Shown here piece by piece: positions 1 to 11,149 of a stretch of DNA of 64,000 bases (positions are counted from its first letter, which is position 1; each line of letters opens with the position of its first letter). The position numbers and the translations under genes are program-made. This DNA comes from Branchipolynoe longqiensis (lineage: Eukaryota > Annelida > Polychaeta > Phyllodocida > Polynoidae), in NCBI GenBank assembly GCA_030323885.1, contig CM059187.1:83660027-83724026 (forward strand), read 5' to 3'. The notes below the pieces were generated by a model. It saw nothing but the letters and a program-made list of their open reading frames with translations. It ran no database searches and had not been told where the DNA came from.

Positions 1-1540
1 GATGAAGCCTTATGGAGTCTCAGTGCCTTCAGGTTGGCAACACTGAGTTCAGTAAGATTGCACTGCTTAGTTACTCCTGCAGCCCTATCATTGTAATTGG
101 GCTATTAGACAACGCATTAGGAAAAAGTGTTGAAAGGCTGGGTTATGTAAATACCTATTTGAATTTGCAATCTAATGTTCTAAATATGTCATTTAAATAG
201 GCCTACTTATGTATTGTAGCCTGCTACTTCCGAAGAGAATAATTGATTAAATCATGTAGATTGATACACTTTAAAAGTAGAATTTAGACTTTTCTGTGAC
301 AGCCAATTTCTCAACTCTATGTCAATATAAATAGCTTTGCATGCTGGAACCATCGACTCCACAACGTGATTCATACGGAAGCTTAACCTTGAACTCTATG
401 GCCGCCGACACTGGCGCCACCAATATTCTCTACCCTAACTACACTGCCACCGCTGCCACCTGGCGGTTCGGGCCTGCACTGCCGATTTGAGCACTGAGTA
501 GCTCACTTTCGCCAGTGAGCCCGAAACTTCCGCGTGGTTACTGCAAGTCTGTCTTCTTTTCTTACTCGGCCATCCCACCCACCAATCTGGAAGAATTCAA
601 GGTTGAGCGCTGGGACAATACCCTAGACAGTTGACTCAAGAACTGACTTAAAGCAACAAGAATACCATCTAGACATAACCGAGAACTAAATAAACACCCA
701 CTTTATACCGATTCGTGTCCGGTGTCGATAATTGCATAGATACAAAGATACACCTCTATCCAGAGTAGGGGTGACTGATAACCATGCCAAGCAAAGGCTG
801 CTTCAGTAGGAATTCACTGTGGAGGTTCTGGTTCCAATGTGCAATGTTCATCTATATTAGTGTGAAGTTGAGAAATTCGTAGAGAATGCAAAGGGGCACG
901 ATAGAAAGCTCTCCATTCAACTTTTTAAGTTTACAAAGCTACAGTATTTCATCAAATATTCACCTTGAAAGTAGCAGGTTATGATATGTAAGCATTTAGA
1001 TTTAGAATATGATTTAGTTTGATTTTCATCGTTTCTTATTTTCTTCATTGTTTCATTATCTATTATGGTTCCTAGTAACTGCTGAGAATGAGAATGGTTT
1101 AGTAGGGATCATAAGCCTTTGAAGCAGGTTTGTGTTCACAAATTTGATATTCTCTGCATTTATGTCTACATAAATGTTAGAACTAGATAAATCTAGATTT
1201 AAGTCTATATAAATGCATAGTTACTCATGTAGCTGCCAGTTCTTCCCTGTTTTTATATTTCTGAAGATGAAGCTAGGACAACATCACATTTTGCTTAGCG
1301 AAATAAAATAAATGGTTTAACCCCCCCGCCCCATAACAAAAGAAATGCTGACAAAGTGCACGTACGAAACAAGTTTTTGGGGTGGTTATTCTTTTTTTGG
1401 TGGGGTGAGTTATCTTTTCTTTTTTATATTTGGGGATGGGGGTAATTCATTACCCTGCACTCACTGTCAACACCCCAATAACCTCACATTGCCTACCTCA
1501 TTGAAACAGCGGCGCCATGCCATGTAGCCCAACAGTACTT
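1..1540. other. AT-rich sequence without recognised genes
   Basis: No supported exon. The part around 330-790 is GC-richer and contains AATAAACACC at about 688, so an old LTR remnant is possible but unproven. A C-rich run lies at 1321-1332. Small reading frames here show no family signature. Confidence 0.4.
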
Positions 1541-1546
1541 ATCCGC

Positions 1547-1788
1547 CAGGGGCGTAGCTAGGGGTACGCGCATCCGCCAAAACTTCCACATCATTTTCTC
1601 CAAAAAAAATTAAATTAAAAAATAATAAAGAGAGAGAGAGCGAGAGAGAGAGGAGGCATGTAGTAGTCTGGAGTGTCGAAAACTCAAGTCTAAAATGTGT
1701 AAAATCCGCCAGCTTAAGCTTAAGCGGCCCCCTAAACCCCCTGCTGAAATTAGGAGTCCACATCGTTAAAGGTCTAGCTACGCCCCTG
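1547..1788. mobile_element. Short inverted-repeat DNA element, CAGGGGCGTAGCTAG family, copy 1
   Basis: Starts CAGGGGCGTAGCTAG and ends CTAGCTACGCCCCTG, perfect 15-base terminal inverted repeats. It is flanked by the direct repeat TCCGC (1542-1546 and 1789-1793), a 5-bp target duplication. It contains a GA-rich tract at about 1626-1656 and an internal AAGCTTAAGC motif. No transposase is encoded. Termini plus a 5-bp duplication suggest a hAT-type non-autonomous element, but the superfamily is inference. Confidence 0.75.
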
Positions 1789-2096
1789 TCCGCCATCCTT
1801 AGTGTCAGATCCTGTAACTGGGCCATAGCCAGGATCCTTGAGGAACACAAATGTCAAGCAACTTATGCCGGCGTTAATTGGTAACATGAGATACAAGGAT
1901 CGTTGACGCAATGCGCAATGTTCTTTCATGTGACGGGTCTGACATTCCATTCGTCGAGTTGTAATGGGGTGCCCGATCTAGTTGCTCATTGGCCGCAATG
2001 TTATTACCAGTTAGACGGATGCAGCACGCCCACGCACCCTGAGCAGGCAGTCGGCTATACCGTCTAGGTGTAGCTTCGACATAATATATATATATC

Positions 2097-2320
2097 CAGG
2101 GGCGTAGCTAGACCTTTAATGATGTGTACTCCTAATTTTGGCAGGGGTTTAGGGGGCTGCTTAAGCTTAAGCTGGCGGATTTTACACATTTTAGACTTGA
2201 GGTTTTGACAATCCGGACTACTCTCCTCCTCTCTCTCTCTTTATTATTTTTTAATCTTTTTTGTTGTTGACAAAACGATGTGCACGTTTTGGCATACGCG
2301 CGTATGCCTAGCTACGCCCC
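2097..2320. mobile_element. CAGGGGCGTAGCTAG family element, copy 2, opposite internal orientation
   Basis: Same termini as the copy at 1547-1788, with the interior inverted relative to it (the GCTTAAGCTTAAGC and CTCTCTCT motifs appear in reverse-complement order). Flanks ATATC and ATGTC differ at one base and fit a 5-bp target duplication. The right tip has one change (CCCCTA for CCCCTG). Non-autonomous. Confidence 0.7.
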
Positions 2321-2389
2321 TAATGTCACATGGTTCAATAGCTATGCACCATTGCCACAGCATCAAGTTGGGGATCCTCCATCACCCCT

Positions 2390-2645
2390 ATCCCAACCCC
2401 ACCAACCCCACGCACATCCTCACCACCCAATATAATATATCCTACAATTTGGGGTGCCAATACTCTCGACCCATGACCCCTCTTGCCTCCCATATCACTT
2501 CCCATATCAACACTCACACCTCTACACACCCTAACCACCCAATATAATATATTCTACCATCTGAGACGCCAATACTTTCTAAGCTCGAACCCTCGCCTCC
2601 CTATCTCTCCCATACCCCTTCCCATGTCAACACTCACACCTCTGA
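2390..2645. repeat. Two-unit tandem repeat, about 110 bp
   Basis: The motif CACCCAATATAATATAT recurs at about 2427 and 2537, followed each time by a similar CT-rich stretch containing TCAACACTCACACCTCT. The overlapping small reading frames on both strands are by-products of this C-rich repeat. Confidence 0.6.
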
Positions 2646-3290
2646 ATAGAAGGGTACACCAATGGAACGTAGTGCTGCTGAACGAATTGTTATGTGCATC
2701 CCAAAATAGAAGTCTATGTTTTGACTTCAAATATAGATGATCAACTAAAATTAACCATTAACAATAAAAGTTACTTCAAACTAACGTAAGGTAAATGATT
2801 CCAATCATACATAATATATGTACATAAAATAACTGTCAGACATTCAAAAGCATCGGACGATACAACGCTAAGTGCAGGTTCTCGTGCATTCCACAGCCAT
2901 TAGGGCTGTAATCCCCTTAGGGTAATAAAGAACATTTAAAAAGGAATAATCCTTTTAACAATAGCGTTTTGGATCGATAACCGCGATTTCACTGTAGTTT
3001 ACTTTGAGTAGAATAGCAATAGCCTATCCTAATAATAGTGGCCTTTGCCCTATCCTAATAAAGGATAGGGCAAAGAAGAAGCTCTCGTGTATTAATTCAA
3101 ATAAATATATTAAAATAATACTTGGTTTAAATTTAATTATTTATTCAAGTATTCACTTAAATGCAGAAAACATATCAGTGTTTAAGAAACTACTAAACAA
3201 TAATGTAACCTAGAAATACAGATGATGTTTAAATGGATTAACACAAAGTATAGTGAAAGCTGGATTCTGGACTGTTTGCAATCTACCAGA
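2646..3290. other. AT-rich intergenic sequence, nothing recognised
   Basis: No conserved coding signal or clear repeat end. A short inverted pair CCTATCCTAATAA / TTATTAGGATAGG lies around 3020-3070. Confidence 0.4.
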
Positions 3291-3298
3291 TTGTGGTG

Positions 3299-3468
3299 TT
3301 CTCTGTGGCGGAGTGGTTAGAGTGTCTGACTTTTTTCTAGGTCGAACTCCTAATCTGAAGGTCAGTGGTTCGATTCCCCATGTCCCCCACCTCTGCCAAT
3401 TTGAATTTCCACCGCTGTGTATAATTTACAGCGTCATCAAAGGCCAGTTGCTCTCATAGCATGTCTAT
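3299..3468 (+). mobile_element. tRNA-derived SINE family S2, 5' part (split copy)
   Basis: The head TCTGTGGCGGAGTGGTTAGA resembles a polymerase III box A and GGTTCGATTCCC a box B, as in a tRNA. The body continues TGCCAATTTGAATTTCCACC. The copy is interrupted at about 3469 by a palindromic MITE and resumes at 4112. The intact relatives at 5007-5327 and 29835-30151 show the uninterrupted order. Confidence 0.8.
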
Positions 3469-4111
3469 AGCCGTGTTTACACGGGCAAGTCTAAACTGAT
3501 TTAGACAAAGCGATTTATATGAAGCGATGTAGTGGCACGTTTACATGACGAATTTGAAACGGTGTCCGCGACCGGGAACCAGCAGCCTTAGTGGTGAGCC
3601 TGTAGCCAGCGAGCACCGCTATTTGACACTATCGGCGCCCGGGGACCAGCAGCCTTAGTGGTGAGCCTGTAGCCGGCGAGCACTGCTATTTGTTTAGTTT
3701 ACATTCCTCGATTCACAATATGAATAACGATGCCAATGTAGCAGCTACGTTAATATCGCTTGGAATTTAGGGTTAATTTAATTAAATTTCATTATTTGAG
3801 TATGTAATTCTGTTAAATATGATCGCATTCAATAGATTTTGGCCTAATCGGTCCCTAACACTGCTGGGCACCAGTGTATAGTTACAGCTGAGCATGTAGC
3901 CGGTGAGCACCGCTATTTTACACTATCGCCGCCCGGGAACCAGCTGTATCGCTTCATCTATACTACCTGGCAAGGTGGTTTACATCTACCGATTTATATG
4001 AATCGATTCAGCCCTAAAACGCCACAGTGTCGCGTTTACACGGCAAATGTAAATCGATCTAGGCAAGTGGTTTTATATGAAGCGTTTTAACTCGCCCGTG
4101 TAAACACGGCT
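3469..4111. mobile_element. MITE with AGCCGTGTTTACACGGGC termini, inserted in a SINE
   Basis: The left end AGCCGTGTTTACACGGGC and right end GCCCGTGTAAACACGGCT are perfect 18-base inverted repeats, each itself containing a small palindrome. Inside is an imperfect tandem duplication (CCAGCAGCCTTAGTGGTGAG at about 3578 and 3646) and a 0.2-kb segment (about 3655-3865) homologous to 62040-62405. The element lies inside a SINE whose sequence continues on both sides, so it inserted later. The target duplication is not clear (TAT versus TTA). No transposase. Confidence 0.75.
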
Positions 4112-4265
4112 TTAGTGGTGTGGTAGGTCAAAAATCCCTTGGGCCGGTAAAAGTGTAGGCTCGGGCTTTCTATCGACAAACTATTTAATGGTGAAAACAA
4201 GTCTATTCAGACATATCCATGATAACCAGTGTAAATCTACAAGAAAAAAAAAACAAGAAGCAAGA
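4112..4265 (+). mobile_element. SINE family S2, 3' part of the split copy
   Basis: It resumes the SINE of 3299-3468: TCAAAAATCCCTTGGG, then GGTGAAAACAAGTCTATTCA and an A-rich tail (4240-4253). It matches the reverse complement of 5016-5160. Confidence 0.75.
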
Positions 4266-4965
4266 AAACCAAAAGTATTACTAAAACTAAAGTCCAAAGA
4301 TCTGAATCAAATTGGACTAGTGCTGCCCAGCGGTGAAAACAAGTATTCACTCACCTATCTGTTATGAGCAGGATAAATAAATTCATCACACACAACAACA
4401 TTTTTTAATCCATTCTTCAATTCTGACAGATGCCTCTCTCACAGAATAAATAGTCCAATATATTGAACTGACTCAACCCTCACAGTATCAGTCATTCGAA
4501 ATGTGAAGTAAAGAAAGACGGCATAGTGATCCATGAATACAGGAAACAATAACGGTTATTTGCCTGCCTCCTCCTATCGACAAACCATCTTCAGCAAGGG
4601 GTCCCGTCGGATTGGCTTATCAAGCAGCGTTAAAAGTGGCATGCACTTTCAGCTTGGTTAAACAAATGTATTTCCAATGGTGACACTTGTTTAGTTAATG
4701 GCAATCTCGCGAGTTTAATGCCAGCCATTGGGGTGCACGCTGTGAGGTAATCTCGACATTAAATCGCTCTTAAAGTTGAATACATGTCGGTGTTATGGTA
4801 GTGATAAGGTGGGTGTATAGCCCGCCTAACGCAGCTACTTAAAACTGAGTGATCCATTGGAAAATGGTCTATTTACCGCCTTAAGCACTTCCCTATGATT
4901 TATTCTACGTACTAAGATAGTAGTGCAGGTATTACACATATAGAAGGAGTACTAAAGGGGCAGTA
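4266..4965. other. Unassigned sequence with SINE-like scraps
   Basis: No exon supported. A short piece near 4556-4620 (CCTATCGACAAACC) resembles the S2 tail. The rest shows nothing recognised. Confidence 0.35.
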
Positions 4966-5006
4966 CCATGACCAATATAGCTCATAATTACCCCTTTTTT
5001 TTTCTT

Positions 5007-5327
5007 TTTTTCTTCTTTTTTTTTCTTGAAGATTTATACTGCCTATCATGGATAAGTCTGAATAGACTTGTTTTCACCATTAGACAGTTTGGCTATAGAA
5101 AGCCTGAGCCTACACTTTTACCAACCCAAGGGATTTTTAACCTCCCACACCACATAGACATGGTATGAGAGCAACTGGCCTTTGATGACGCTGTAAGTTA
5201 TCCACATCGGTGGAAATCCAAATTGGCAGAGGTGGGGGCATGGGGGATCGAACCACCTACCTTCAGATTAGGAGTCTGACCAGAAAAAAAGTCAGACACT
5301 CTAACCACTCAGCCACAGAGAACACCA
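5007..5327 (-). mobile_element. SINE family S2, nearly full-length
   Basis: On the minus strand: tRNA-like head with box-A-like GTGGCTGAGTGGTTAGAGTG, box-B-like GGTTCGATCCCC, body, and a tail ending in the A-rich stretch that appears as the T-rich run 4990-5030. The head carries an extra T-rich insert (GACTTTTTTTCTGGTC) between the boxes that all copies share, so the founder was a modified tRNA or an early SINE variant. Confidence 0.85.
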
Positions 5328-6670
5328 TGATAGAATATGCCTAGTCGTGTCTTGAATATCCGGGAAGAACTTATTCTCTGGGAGCTCTTTAGGATCCAAT
5401 CACTACTAGCTGGGATCATCTGTCATGATCATTCCCAACTCGTAGTGACGTAGGCCGGGGAATACTTACACAGTTGAGTAAGATTTCTCTATTGAATAGA
5501 AGTGCAACATGTATCGACTCATGAACCAGTAATTTACATACGGGAACAGAAGAGGACAAGGCAGAAATGGAAATAACAAAATTTATTGGAGAACATAACC
5601 TGCAGGCAGGTCGGTCTTGGCTGGAGAACATATCGGTATCGTGTATCGTGTCTCGTGTCATAGTTAAATGACCGTGATATTAGTGTGGTATCGTATAGAG
5701 TACCAATCAGGTTAAATGATGTCAAGATAAGTATCAAGCATATCGAACAATGATTAATCAATTAGGAATGAGACTAGTTACATGTTGATAAGTTTAGAGG
5801 AAATGTTAGGATCAAGAAAGAGATGAGAGAGAGAATAACTAGCACAGACAACCAGCAGCCCTCAACCCCTCCCCCTTTCATGCATGATTATCGGGTGGGT
5901 GGGTGGGTGAAGCGACTTGCAAGGAGAAAGACCGGCGTGAAAGTGAAGTGCAAGATGGCAGTCAGTAACAGAGAAGTAGAGCAAGAAAGTAGTGCGAGAG
6001 AAAAGAGTGCCCGTGTTCCCGCCAGTAAATTATCCATGTTGAAAATCAACATGCGTAATTAGGGTGAAGTGGTAGAAACAAGTGGGTTTACTGTAATATG
6101 AATCCTTAAGGAAAGTAGTGCAAATTATACTGTCCCTAGTAGTGCAGTGAATCCCTTTAATTATGTCTTATAACCTATGTAATCCCACCTTTTACTTTGC
6201 TATCTGACATAGTAGAAGTACTAAGACTACCCGTGGGATACTAAAGGTGATGGGCAGATCAGTTCCTGCCTACTGTGTTATATCTCAAATAGCCTATTCT
6301 AAGTGGAATGACATTAATCTTTCTGGAATATGAGTACTTTGCTCATATATATCGACTATTCATGTAAGGAATTCATGTTAAAATCACGTGACCAGACCAT
6401 TAAGTCCAGTTGATAGAACCTATAACTGTTGTAAGTCATATTTACAAAAAAAAACAAAAAAAACAGGGCGGATAAAGGAGAGGTGGGAACAAGAGGCCTG
6501 AAGTTTGTCAAGTCGAATTCTTGTCCTAGATTTGTTTCTAATGTAGATTGCAGTGCAATTGTCCTATCAAATATTGTTCATTAGATGATCTACCACTACA
6601 TGTGTACGGCTGTTCACAGCTCCCCCGAACCAACCCATCTCGCAAAGTGCTGACTCTGGTGACCTCTACC
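5328..6670. other. Intergenic sequence without recognised gene
   Basis: Only short frames with no family signature. GGGTGGGTGGGTGGG at 5895-5909 is a simple repeat. Stretches near 5340-5490 and 6180-6430 look like old unnamed dispersed repeats (motifs such as AATACTTACACAG recur at 58140-58180). Confidence 0.35.
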
Positions 6671-6674
6671 CTGA

Positions 6675-6855
6675 CCTAATTAGTAACTATAGTAACTACC
6701 CACCCACTTAGCCACCCAAAACCCACTTGGTCACCTGTACCATGATCTAATTAGTAACCATAGTAGCTATAGTAACTACCGGCTCACTTAATCACCCAAA
6801 GTAGTAACCATAGTAACCATAGTAACCATAGTAACTACCCACTCACTTAACCAAC
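6675..6855. repeat. Short tandem repeat based on AGTAACCAT
   Basis: AGTAACCAT and AGTAACTAT units recur many times, separated by CCACCCACTTA-type linkers. Simple-sequence expansion. Confidence 0.7.
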
Positions 6856-7550
6856 GACACCCCGCTTCCAGCCCCTCAGGTGTGCCAGACACACATTGAC
6901 CACTCTGTGCGTACTACGACATTTAGTGTGTATTCCCTCTCCTGTCTGTCTGGAATGGTGGGGTGGTGAAGAGGGTCCATGCACAGGGTACATGCACAGG
7001 GTCCGCAGGGACCCCGCAAGCACACTGCATACATGTTCTGGATCACTGCAGTGTGCATCTGTATCACTGCACCCTCTGCCTTTAGCACACCCAGAGGCCT
7101 GATTAGGTATGGCTGGGCGAGTAGCGACTTTGCTATCTCGGAAATCACCTTATTGCCCGGATTGCCAGGGAGTGACTGACTGGTTAGCAATGTCAGATTG
7201 AAGTAACTGGAGGCCCTGAGCTACGAGACCTTGTGGCCCAAATTAAATAGCATATTCCCATGAGAAATGCAGGCGGGTGCGTTCGCGACTCCCATCACTG
7301 TGTTCCTGATTATTGGATTTGCGCTTACATATTATGTTGGCCTGGCTGGATACACCTCTGATTTTTATCATTGCAAATGCAATAACATTATTGATACATT
7401 GTTGTTTTCAAATTGGGCAGGAGGCCATGGCAATCCTAGATTATGAGGCCTGATCTGTCCATCTAGCACTGCTTGCTAGGCTGATGAGCACTGGATGAGC
7501 CACAAGTAACGCGATGTCCAGGCTGGTAGGCATGGTGCTTTTGAGGTAGC
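6856..7550. other. Intergenic sequence, nothing recognised
   Basis: Several overlapping frames at 6876-7190 lie on both strands, overlap each other and show no domain. No repeat boundary found. Confidence 0.35.
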
Positions 7551-7553
7551 CAG

Positions 7554-7866
7554 GGCCGTGATCAGGGTCCGTCTCGGAGGCGCCTCGGAGACGTCACGAC
7601 GATGCTTTTTGGCCTATTTGCGTTCAGAGTGTGTCCCGGCGACGTCTCGGAGATGCCTCCCTTTTCAGACTGGAGATGAAAAGTGCCTCGAAAATGGCCA
7701 CCATATTCAATGGTTTCAGCCAATCACAGTGCAGCTTTTCCATTGCAAATGGCCACCGCCTATGGGGGCGGCCATTTTTGAGACAACAAACTGCCTTTGC
7801 AGTTCAGACTAGCGTGACGTCGCGGCCATCTCTGAGGTGCCTCCGAGACAGACCCTGAACGCGGCT
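7554..7866. mobile_element. Short inverted-repeat element with CTCGGAGGCGCCTC-type monomers
   Basis: Left end GGCCGTGATCAGGGTCCGTC and right end (reverse complement) AGCCGCGTTCAGGGTCTGTC are imperfect inverted repeats, flanked by CAG direct repeats (7551-7553, 7867-7869). The subterminal GTCTCGGAGGCGCCTCGGAG is palindromic. The small open frames here read through the element and are not genes. Confidence 0.7.
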
Positions 7867-8179
7867 CAGGTTCAAAGTGTGAGTCACGTGGTTTGCTATA
7901 AATAAAACCACCTTCAGCTCGTCTGAGAAGAATCCTTGTAACTTGAGCTACAATGCAATTTGGGAATATTAAACTGGCCTAGATTGGAATAAGTAGATAT
8001 TGATTCAGATGTAAGATCTACACCGCATATTGCAGAGGATAAGTACGCCTGTGGGCCTTGGCTCCTGAAATGTGACGGGTGTTGAATAGCTAAGTTTATA
8101 TCAAGTTTGTTGAATTTATGCATATACTTTTTTTGTGATGAATTTATTTACCCTACATATAGGGATGGCCAAATTACCA

Positions 8180-8420
8180 GACGGGATGGCCAAATGAGTT
8201 AGAGCGTCCGTCTCCCGTGTGGTAGATCGTGGGGTCGTGGGTTCGAATCCTGGTTGAGTCAAACCAATGACTTAAAAATTGATACTTGTCGCCTCCTAGC
8301 CAGGCACTCGGCATTATTAGGATAGGGCAAGGAGCAGTGGAATGAGGAAGACCAATCGCCTGCGACTGAAATTTCCCCTGCTTAAACAACTAATGTACCC
8401 AAAAAAAAACAACTAAAAAA
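8180..8420 (+). mobile_element. tRNA-derived SINE family S1, tail type a
   Basis: Head GACGGGATGGCCAAATGAGT with box-B-like GGGTTCGAATCC. Common body GAGTCAAACCAATGACTTAA, CTTGTCGCCTCCTAGCCAGG, ATTATTAGGATAGGGCAAGG. Tail AGCAGTGGAATGAGGAAGAC to TTAAACAACTAATGTACCC and an A-run. The head has a type II tRNA (Leu/Ser-like) layout. Confidence 0.85.
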
Positions 8421-8421
8421 A

Positions 8422-8973
8422 AGTCATGAGTTCAAAGAGTTCACTACTGACTATGGATTCACACATAAATTCTCGAACCCAATATACCCACAAAGCAATA
8501 GACAAGCGGAAAGATACACGCAAACAATAAAACAAATGATAAAGAAATCCATGCGTGACAAAAAAGACATACATCTAGTGCTGCTAAACTACAGAAACAC
8601 CCCAGTAACTGGCCTAAACAGATCACCCACACAACTGCTCATGAGCAGAAGATTAAGATCGAAAATTCCATCAGTAGAAAAAGAGTTAAAGCCTGCAATA
8701 TAAAAATCCAAAACAGAACAAATAAAGCAAATACAACAAAAACAAAAGAAATACTTCGATAAACGGGCAGGAAATACACACACTAAATTAGAAGTTGGAA
8801 ACGAGGTTAGATACCTAGACCACAGAAAAGAATGGGCGACAGGAAAAATAACAAAAACAAATAACCCCCGGTCCAGAGACTACGAAATAATAAACACAGA
8901 GAATAACAAACTAAGAAGAAACAGGAAACACATATTCAAAGATAACGAAAATAATGGCAATTCAAAACAGTAG
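8422..8973 (+). pseudogene. Ty3/gypsy-type LTR retrotransposon integrase, C-terminal fragment
   Basis: One frame reads 183 codons to a TAG at 8971. The start matches the end of a retroviral-type integrase core: TDYGF, then NPIYPQSNRQAERYTQTIK with the third catalytic acid (Glu in QAER, codon 8509-8511). It is followed by LLNYRNTPVTGLNRSPTQLL and LMSRRLRS, a spacer, and a C-terminal part with KYFDKRAG, GNEVRYLD and RRNRKHIF, the usual order for Ty3/gypsy polyproteins. An in-frame TAA at 8701-8703 breaks it, and everything upstream (gag, protease, reverse transcriptase, first two acids) is missing. A SINE abuts its 5' edge. Dead fragment. Confidence 0.85.
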
Positions 8974-9333
8974 TTATACAAGATTTGGAAGGGTCGTAAA
9001 CCCTGTCAAAAGGTTAGGCTTCCATTAGAAATACACATTAAGGCACCCTGATATGCAAATAAGAAACAAACAAACAACATCATACAATGAATGGCATATA
9101 TATATATATACAATATAAAGCAAGAAAATATAATACGTTACACCAACAGGGCAGTAAAATTGTGCATATTGGTAGTTAAGAATATTGCATGATGTTTATG
9201 TAAAACAATGTTAGGCTAAAGAAATCATATGGTAATATTGCAAATTGATAGACATATTAATAAATGCATTTTTGATCTAGATGTTAGACAAGAAACTATT
9301 TAGCATAAGTTATGGACGTTATTAAGTTGTTAT

Positions 9334-9735
9334 GAAAAGGGATGATGTAAAATATACCAATGAGACGTGTGAACACCCTTGAGTAGTTAAGAGACTATTT
9401 AGTATAAGACAGTATCGACAAGCCATGGAAACAATCCTTCCACAAAATAATATATAATATATTGTAATATATGCCAATGAGACATGTGAACACCCTGGAG
9501 TAGTTAAGAGACTATTTAGTATAAGACAGTATCGACAAGCTGTGGAAACAATCCTTCCACAAAATAATATATAGTATATTGTAATATATCCCAATGAGAC
9601 ATGTGAACAACCTTGATTAGTTAAGAAACTATTTAGTATAAGATAGTATCGACACGCTGTGGAAACAATCATCTCATAAGATATTTGAACTATAAAAAAG
9701 TTAATATATCCGTGCCACATCGGAGAGGTTCATAA
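9334..9735 (+). repeat. Polypurine tract followed by LTR-like tandem units of about 120 bp
   Basis: GAAAAGGGATGA (9334-9345) resembles a polypurine tract and is followed by TGTAAAATATACCAATGAG. Three units then share AATGAGACATGTGAACA, GACTATTTAGTATAAGA and GTGGAAACAATC. The unit start matches the short LTR at 10660-10765, so this is likely an LTR with internal duplications belonging to the integrase fragment. The minus-strand frame over it is a repeat by-product. Confidence 0.55.
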
Positions 9736-10533
9736 AGCGCCTGTCACATCTTACCGGACTGAGTACCGGACATCACCGGACAAAGAATTTTCTAGTCCGG
9801 TGTTGTCCGGTACACAAAATGTATCGGAATGTATCGAAATGGAGCGTAATTGGGTCAATTGCTGCTAGACAACCGGACAAGTACCATACATGTACCTACA
9901 TGTACCGGACGAGTACCGGATGAGTATCGGACGAGTACCAGATGAGAACCGGACGAGTACCAGATGAGAACCGGACAGAACAACCATCAACTGGACACGT
10001 ACCGGACTGTATTTTTTTTATTTTCTTGGTATTGTCGTGGGGGTGATGAAAATGGGAAATATTGCACATAGAATGGGACTCAAACCCACATCTCTTTACA
10101 TTCCGGGCAAGTGTGCTAACCATTACACCTGATATCAACACACTAACCATGCCTACCTGTCTACATGGTTACTTCAGTGCCGACTCCTACAGTATATATA
10201 TAATTTATTGAAGTTCTCGCCACCGGACAATTCTGGAAACAAACCGGACACCAGTGGATAGGTACCGGACACCAATGAATGGGTACCGGACACGTACGGA
10301 TGGGTAGCGGACATGAACCGGACAAACCGGACACCAAACGGACACCAAACGGACGTCAGTCCGGTGGTGTCAAGTAGAAATTTGGTACATATTCAAAACT
10401 TGTACCGGACACCGCCGGACACCGCCGGACACCGACGGATGGGTACCGGACATGTACCGCACATCGCCGTACACCACCGGACAGTGTCCGGTTCTCGTCC
10501 GGTACCCCAGTCCGGTAAGGTGTGACTGGGCCT
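9736..10533. mobile_element. TAA-flanked inverted-repeat element with ACCGGAC monomers
   Basis: Left tip AGCGCCTGTCACATCTTACC, right tip (reverse complement) AGGCCCAGTCACACCTTACC, flanked by TAA (9733-9735 and 10534-10536). The ends and much of the body are runs of ACCGGAC/GTACCGGAC in both orientations (for example 9767-9990 and 10255-10515). A SINE S3 copy (about 10040-10190) is nested inside. It splits an LTR-like region whose sequence resumes after 10536. No transposase. The 3-bp TAA duplication is typical of PIF/Harbinger; the assignment is inference. Confidence 0.75.
10040..10190 (-). mobile_element. tRNA-derived SINE family S3
   Basis: On the minus strand: GGTGTAATGGTTAGCACACT as the box-A region, GTGGGTTTGAGTCCCATTCT as the box-B region, then ATATTTCCCATTTTCATCAC. 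Related copies occur near 16.8, 17.1, 23.2, 23.6, 27.3 and 55.5 kb. Confidence 0.7.
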
Positions 10534-10648
10534 TAAGGCACAATCACAATGAACAATCTAATTGATAAAGTTAAGCCTAGCATTAGTTATTACAAGGAAC
10601 AATGTTAAGACGTAAGTTGTTACAGGACAGATTACTCTGTTTGATTAT

Positions 10649-10765
10649 AAAAGGGAAGATGTAATATATGCTAATGAGACACGTGACCACCCGTGAGGGC
10701 GTGACGTCACTAAGTATCAATAAACACTCGTTAACCAGATCTTGACTTGTAAACACTATATTACA
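10649..10765 (+). repeat. Polypurine tract and short LTR
   Basis: AAAAGGGAAGA (10649-10659) is followed by a 106-bp unit that begins TGTAATATA and ends TATATTACA, the TG...CA form with inverted tips expected of an LTR. It contains TATCAATAAACACTCG, a possible polyadenylation signal. It shares AATGAGAC(A/G)(C/T)GTGA with 9360. Probably the 3' or a solo LTR of the Ty3/gypsy-like element. Confidence 0.6.
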
Positions 10766-10769
10766 GTCC

Positions 10770-10888
10770 TGACATGACATTAAATCTTGCAAGGACATGC
10801 AACTCCAACAACCAACCAACCAAGTCGGTGCACATCCTGATGTGACCTTAGATTTTGTCAGGACATAAAACCCCAACAAACACAAACA
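10770..10888 (+). mobile_element. SINE S1 tail type b, one or two truncated ends
   Basis: CCTGATGTGACCTTAGA, TCAGGACATAAAAC and CAACAAACACAAAC match the 3' end of S1b. A more decayed version precedes it at 10768-10822, ending in CAACCAACCAACC. Confidence 0.6.
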
Positions 10889-11149
10889 GAGATTGTTGGA
10901 ATGCGATGTGTGCTATGTTGTGGGAGCACTGTGCGTGGACATCGATTCGCCTACTGGGACATTATTTCCCGCGACACCAGCGTTACAGTACGGGACCGGA
11001 AGTGCCTCTGAGCATTGAGCGGGCAGTCGGACTGGTGGGTCGGCAACATCCATACTAACCCCTATTAAGGCAGGAATGCACATCTCATTACGTAGGCCCT
11101 GCAGCATGTGCGGATAGAGGTAATATATCCTCATATAAGGCCGGCTCAA

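Noticed and set aside
7558..7858. Two overlapping forward frames of 75-84 codons
   Set aside because: They span a short inverted-repeat element end to end, including its tips.
8180..8270. Possible functional tRNA gene
   Set aside because: Box A and B are recognisable, but the sequence continues into a repeated SINE body and tail found in many copies. No proper acceptor stem closes.
9322..9720. 132-codon minus-strand frame with three internal repeats
   Set aside because: Mirrors the tandem LTR-like units. No known protein.
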